DNA of 6,018 bases from Chloroflexota bacterium (GTDB lineage: Bacteria; Chloroflexota; Anaerolineae; J102): positions 1 to 6,018 of the forward strand of contig JAADFV010000183.1 in assembly GCA_013152695.1 (NCBI GenBank), given 5' to 3'. The notes under the pieces were generated by a model that searched no databases, was not told the DNA's origin, and saw only the letters and a program-made list of their open reading frames with translations. Position 1 is the stretch's first letter; each line of letters opens with the position of its first letter. Of this stretch, positions 5,919 through 6,018 are shown piece after piece. Made by a program: the position numbers and the translations under genes.

Positions 5919-6013
5919 GGAGCAAGGAGTAGGAAGCAAGAAGGAAGGAAGTAAGAAGACGGGATACGGGAGACAGAAGAGTGTGGTGAGGGAGCAGGTA
6001 GTAGGCAGCAAGG
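5890..6013 (+). repeat. Low-complexity purine-rich degenerate repeat tract
   Basis: The + strand is almost all A and G, built from variants of GGAAG, GGAGYAAGG and GTAGG. The clearest pair is GGAAGCAAGAAG (5932-5943) and GGAAGTAAGAAG (5947-5958), 11 of 12 identical with a period of 15. The tract overlaps the last codons of the ferredoxin gene and continues to near the window edge. No gene is visible in it on either strand. Confidence 0.65.
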
Positions 6014-6018
6014 CAATT

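Noticed and set aside
5673..6011. 112-residue open frame on the - strand, rich in Leu, Pro, Ser and Cys
   Set aside because: It is the complement of the purine-rich repeat and overlaps the ferredoxin gene; the L-L-P-S/P-C-S-L pattern comes from repeat translation, not a protein family.
1..6018. CRISPR array, tRNA or rRNA genes, insertion sequence
   Set aside because: No regularly spaced repeats with spacers, no cloverleaf-like or ribosomal sequence, and no transposase frame seen; the excisionase-type HTH here is fused to PocR and is a regulator, not a phage excisionase.

Overview
The window looks like a sulfur- and redox-related locus from an anaerobic or facultative environmental bacterium. 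The style of the genes suggests Chloroflexota (Anaerolineae-like): a multiheme cytochrome fused to cytochrome b, split YeeE/YedE transporters, an excisionase-HTH/PocR regulator beside a small 4Fe-4S protein, and degenerate purine-rich intergenic repeats. The taxonomic call is inference from gene style, not from a marker gene. All genes are on the + strand.

Left part (1-4109): three genes probably form one functional unit. The first enters from outside the window. It encodes a large membrane cytochrome with six visible CXXCH heme-c motifs and an EF-hand calcium loop, followed by a five-helix cytochrome b domain like the thiosulfate reductase cytochrome b subunit. Next come two half-size YeeE/YedE (sulf_transp) membrane proteins, each with one membrane-embedded cysteine. 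The second carries a C-terminal rhodanese-like domain without the catalytic cysteine, and ends in a flexible tail with a penultimate Cys (GGCG). A plausible reading is electron exchange between the quinone pool and an extracytoplasmic sulfur compound, coupled to movement of thiosulfate or another sulfur species through the YeeE pair. The chemistry and direction cannot be settled from sequence. A strong hairpin at 4126-4157 closes this block.

Right part (4180-6018): a small class I SAM-dependent methyltransferase of unknown substrate has its own ribosome binding site. A 117-base gap follows, carrying an AT-rich direct repeat that abuts the next start. Then comes a DNA-binding regulator (excisionase-type HTH plus PocR ligand-binding domain) whose reading frame is broken by one base near 5516-5528, and a small two-cluster ferredoxin-like protein. 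The window ends in a low-complexity purine-rich tract (about 5890-6013) that also forms the 3' end of the ferredoxin gene.

The points most worth a second look are the cytochrome c/b fusion next to split YeeE genes, the cysteine-less rhodanese with its C-terminal Cys tail, and the regulator frameshift with its overlapping downstream start.
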